Of a DNA stretch of 16,307 nt, positions 14,949 to 16,307 are shown in pieces. This DNA is from JAFRXK01 sp045603305 (GTDB lineage: Bacteria; Bacillota; Clostridia; Lachnospirales; Lachnospiraceae). The number at the start of each line of letters is the position of its first letter. The stretch's first letter is position 1. The notes beneath the pieces are model-generated. The model was not told where the DNA came from, made no database searches, and worked only from the letters and a program-made list of their open reading frames with translations. The position numbers and the translations under genes are program-made. The stretch is from contig JAZULV010000128.1 of the NCBI GenBank assembly GCA_045603305.1, positions 1 through 16,307 of the forward strand, in the 5' to 3' direction.

Positions 14949-14962
14949 GCCTGTTAACAGGC
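14949..14962. promoter_or_regulatory. Perfect palindrome before a ribosome binding site
   Basis: GCCTGTTAACAGGC is a perfect 14-base palindrome in the 5' untranslated region, two bases before the AAAGGA ribosome binding site region. It could be a repressor site or an RNA hairpin that limits translation. Confidence 0.4.
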
Positions 14963-14978
14963 AGAAAGGAACTATGAT

Positions 14979-15269
14979 ATGTACAGAGATATAATAATTT
15001 TTAAGGAAGATACACCTAAAGATGTTCTTGATGAGCTTAAGGAGATATGTATAGAGGCGCATGATAATGTTGCCGGAAAGGTTGATATTAAAGAGGTGTC
15101 GAACAGGCATTTCGTATTTGAAGGAGAGGAGCCTTATTATGAATGCCTGCAGCTTGGCTACTTAGAATTAGATGAAAGTCCACTTTTCAGAAAACATATT
15201 GACATATGGCAATGGGAAGATGAAGAACCGGCAGAAAGCTGCGATTTACTACTTGCTTTAGCTATTTAA
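14979..15269 (+). CDS. Small acidic protein of unknown function, putatively SOS-controlled
   Basis: I do not recognise this 96-residue protein. It is strongly acidic, contains the segments DTPKDVLDELKEICIEA and IDIWQWEDEEP, and has no signal peptide, membrane segment or DNA-binding motif. It looks like a compact alpha/beta domain. AAAGGA (14965-14970) lies eight bases before the ATG; a nearby ATG at 14974 opens only a six-codon frame. A LexA-type box and a promoter lie upstream and a perfect palindrome sits in the leader. Thirteen bases after the stop comes a truncated VapD-like gene with its own ribosome binding site, so the two were likely an operon. Whether this protein was the partner (antitoxin) of VapD is only a possibility. 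Confidence 0.7.
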   Translation: MYRDIIIFKEDTPKDVLDELKEICIEAHDNVAGKVDIKEVSNRHFVFEGEEPYYECLQLGYLELDESPLFRKHIDIWQWEDEEPAESCDLLLALAI

Positions 15270-15282
15270 AGGGGTTGATATT

Positions 15283-15387
15283 ATGGGAGATTTAGAGAGA
15301 AAACAAATTGCTTTTGATTTGAATATAAGTAAATTAAAAGAGTTTTATCCCTATGAGCCGTATAACAGAGCATATGACGATTTATAA
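15283..15387 (+). pseudogene. vapD: Truncated VapD-family (Cas2-like) gene remnant
   Basis: A 34-codon frame with a good ribosome binding site (AAAGGGG, about 15268). RKQIAFDLNISKLKEFYP followed by YNRAYDD matches the N-terminal strand and first helix of VapD proteins, Cas2-like endoribonucleases of about 90-150 residues. A TAA stops it at codon 35, and neither the remaining frame nor any other frame downstream continues the family before the lipoprotein gene begins 35 bases later. So the C-terminal two-thirds are deleted rather than shifted. The remnant includes the first beta strand with its Asp but cannot form the nuclease dimer. Family call by eye from a short segment. Confidence 0.55.
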
Positions 15388-15422
15388 TTGTTTATTTAGA
15401 AATATACCAGAGGGGGATTGAC

Positions 15423-16274
15423 ATGAGTAAGCGTAAGAATATATTACTATTATTAATTTTAGCAGTATTATTAATATGCTATGCAGGCTGCAGCCGGCAT
15501 GGCGACAATATAATTACAAATGAATCTCAGAGCAATAGTACTGAAGATTCAAAGTTGGAGGATGAAACTAAAGGGATAGATGCATTCGAGCATGATACCT
15601 CAGCAAGTAGCAGTATATCCGGGGCAACTTTAGCAACAAAAGGTTCAGAAGAGACAACCGAAGCCAGCTTTGAGGGAAATACTTCTGAAGAAACTGAAGG
15701 CAGCACAGAGCAGGAAAGCAGTACATCAGGAAGTACAGATGTAACGACAACTGAAGCACCAACCAGAACACAGGGCAGTACAAAGCCGGTACAGCCGACA
15801 ACTGCAGCCCCGAAGCCAACCGAGGCACCGGTACAGCCAACAACTGCAGCTCCGAAGCCAACCGAGGCACCAACGCAGGCACCTACAGAGGCACCAAAGC
15901 CTACGCAGGCACCTACACAGGCACCAACCGAGGCACCTACGGAAGCACCAAAACCTGCATACGACCCGAATTATGTTATAGCAGAGACTACAAGGCAGCT
16001 TAAGGCGGCAGGGTATGAGTGTATTCCTGAATATTTAGACAGATACCTTGCTGAAGGAAGAATTACTCAGGAAGAATACAATGCATGGTATCCAACTGAT
16101 GGAGCAGGATGGTTTGAATGTTCACTATACAATGTAACCTTTGGTTTAACCATTGAAGATGATGTATATGAAATAGTAGAGCGTTGCAAATATCTGTGTG
16201 TAGACAATATTTTTTATATCGAATATATCGGCGAAAATGAATATGGCGGTTATACGTTCAGAGTATACAGGTAA
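15423..16274 (+). CDS. Lipoprotein with Pro/Thr-rich repeat stalk
   Basis: A 283-residue secreted lipoprotein of unknown function. The signal peptide (about 1-23) has a basic start, a leucine-rich core and a lipobox ending in YAGC, Cys23 being the lipid-bearing residue (Tyr at -3 is unusual). Residues about 25-115 are Ser/Thr/Glu-rich; 116-178 form a Pro/Thr/Ala stalk with PTEAP and TQAP repeats, likely spanning the wall. The last 100 residues (from about 180) form a small folded domain with a Cys pair, opening YVIAETTRQLKAAGYECIPE, which I do not recognise. AGGGGG (15411-15416) lies six bases before the ATG. The stop at 16272-16274 is inside the window, so the gene is complete. Confidence 0.85.
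   Translation: MSKRKNILLLLILAVLLICYAGCSRHGDNIITNESQSNSTEDSKLEDETKGIDAFEHDTSASSSISGATLATKGSEETTEASFEGNTSEETEGSTEQESSTSGSTDVTTTEAPTRTQGSTKPVQPTTAAPKPTEAPVQPTTAAPKPTEAPTQAPTEAPKPTQAPTQAPTEAPTEAPKPAYDPNYVIAETTRQLKAAGYECIPEYLDRYLAEGRITQEEYNAWYPTDGAGWFECSLYNVTFGLTIEDDVYEIVERCKYLCVDNIFYIEYIGENEYGGYTFRVYR
15786..15869 (+). repeat. 42-base tandem repeat coding for the lipoprotein stalk
   Basis: Two copies (15786-15827 and 15828-15869), differing at two third-codon positions, each coding for a 14-residue PVQPTTAAPKPTEA unit, then shorter PTQAPTEAP units to about 15955. Such repeats change length easily between strains. Confidence 0.85.
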
Positions 16275-16307
16275 GTTTATCACCATGATTAAGTATTAAC
16301 TAAATAA

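Noticed and set aside
15786..15960. CRISPR-like repeats
   Set aside because: The repeats are contiguous, in frame, and code for a Pro/Thr-rich stalk; there are no spacers.

Overview
The window looks like part of the chromosome of a low-GC, spore-forming type Firmicute, most likely Lachnospiraceae or a related Clostridia. The signs are AT-rich coding, strong AGGAGG-type ribosome binding sites, a Csp-like clostridial S8 subtilase, a NodB deacetylase with a coiled coil, and an accessory region built around large serine recombinases.

Bases 1 to about 11450 read as the right-hand part of an integrated mobile element whose left end lies outside the window. From left to right it carries: an orphan class I DAHP synthase (11-1039); a promoter, leader RNA and terminator-like hairpin (1101-1283) ahead of a 691-residue unrecognised GTPase-like protein (1312-3387); a strong promoter and structured leader ahead of a Com-like zinc-finger protein (3465-3867); a long hairpin terminator; an XRE regulator (4033-4335); about 700 bases without a convincing gene but full of hairpins (4336-5043), a candidate structured RNA; a serine-recombinase-fold protein that has lost its catalytic arginines, one base from a MazF toxin (5044-5842); a DUF6870-like small protein (6023-6295); an attenuator-like leader (6332-6401); and three large serine recombinases in one tightly packed operon (6432-11304).

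The right boundary is visible by logic. The S8 subtilase downstream (11413-12828) has its catalytic His, Asn and Ser but begins in the middle of the conserved Asp-Thr-Gly-Ile-Asp-Tyr block. The prodomain and catalytic Asp are missing and there is no ribosome binding site. The element therefore appears to have integrated inside the subtilase gene, leaving the 3' part here.

Bases 11450-16307 look like host chromosome: the interrupted subtilase, a convergent divergent-sequence LspA (signal peptidase II-like), a membrane-anchored NodB polysaccharide deacetylase with a near-consensus promoter, a LexA-type box next to a promoter ahead of a small acidic protein, a 34-codon remnant of a VapD-family gene, and a Pro/Thr-rich lipoprotein.

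The parts most worth following up are the recombinase-fold/MazF pair as a possible toxin-antitoxin module with an unusual antitoxin, the hairpin-rich 4.3-5.0 kb region, the GTPase with its terminator-bearing leader, and the insertion of a three-recombinase element exactly at the catalytic Asp of a Csp-like gene.
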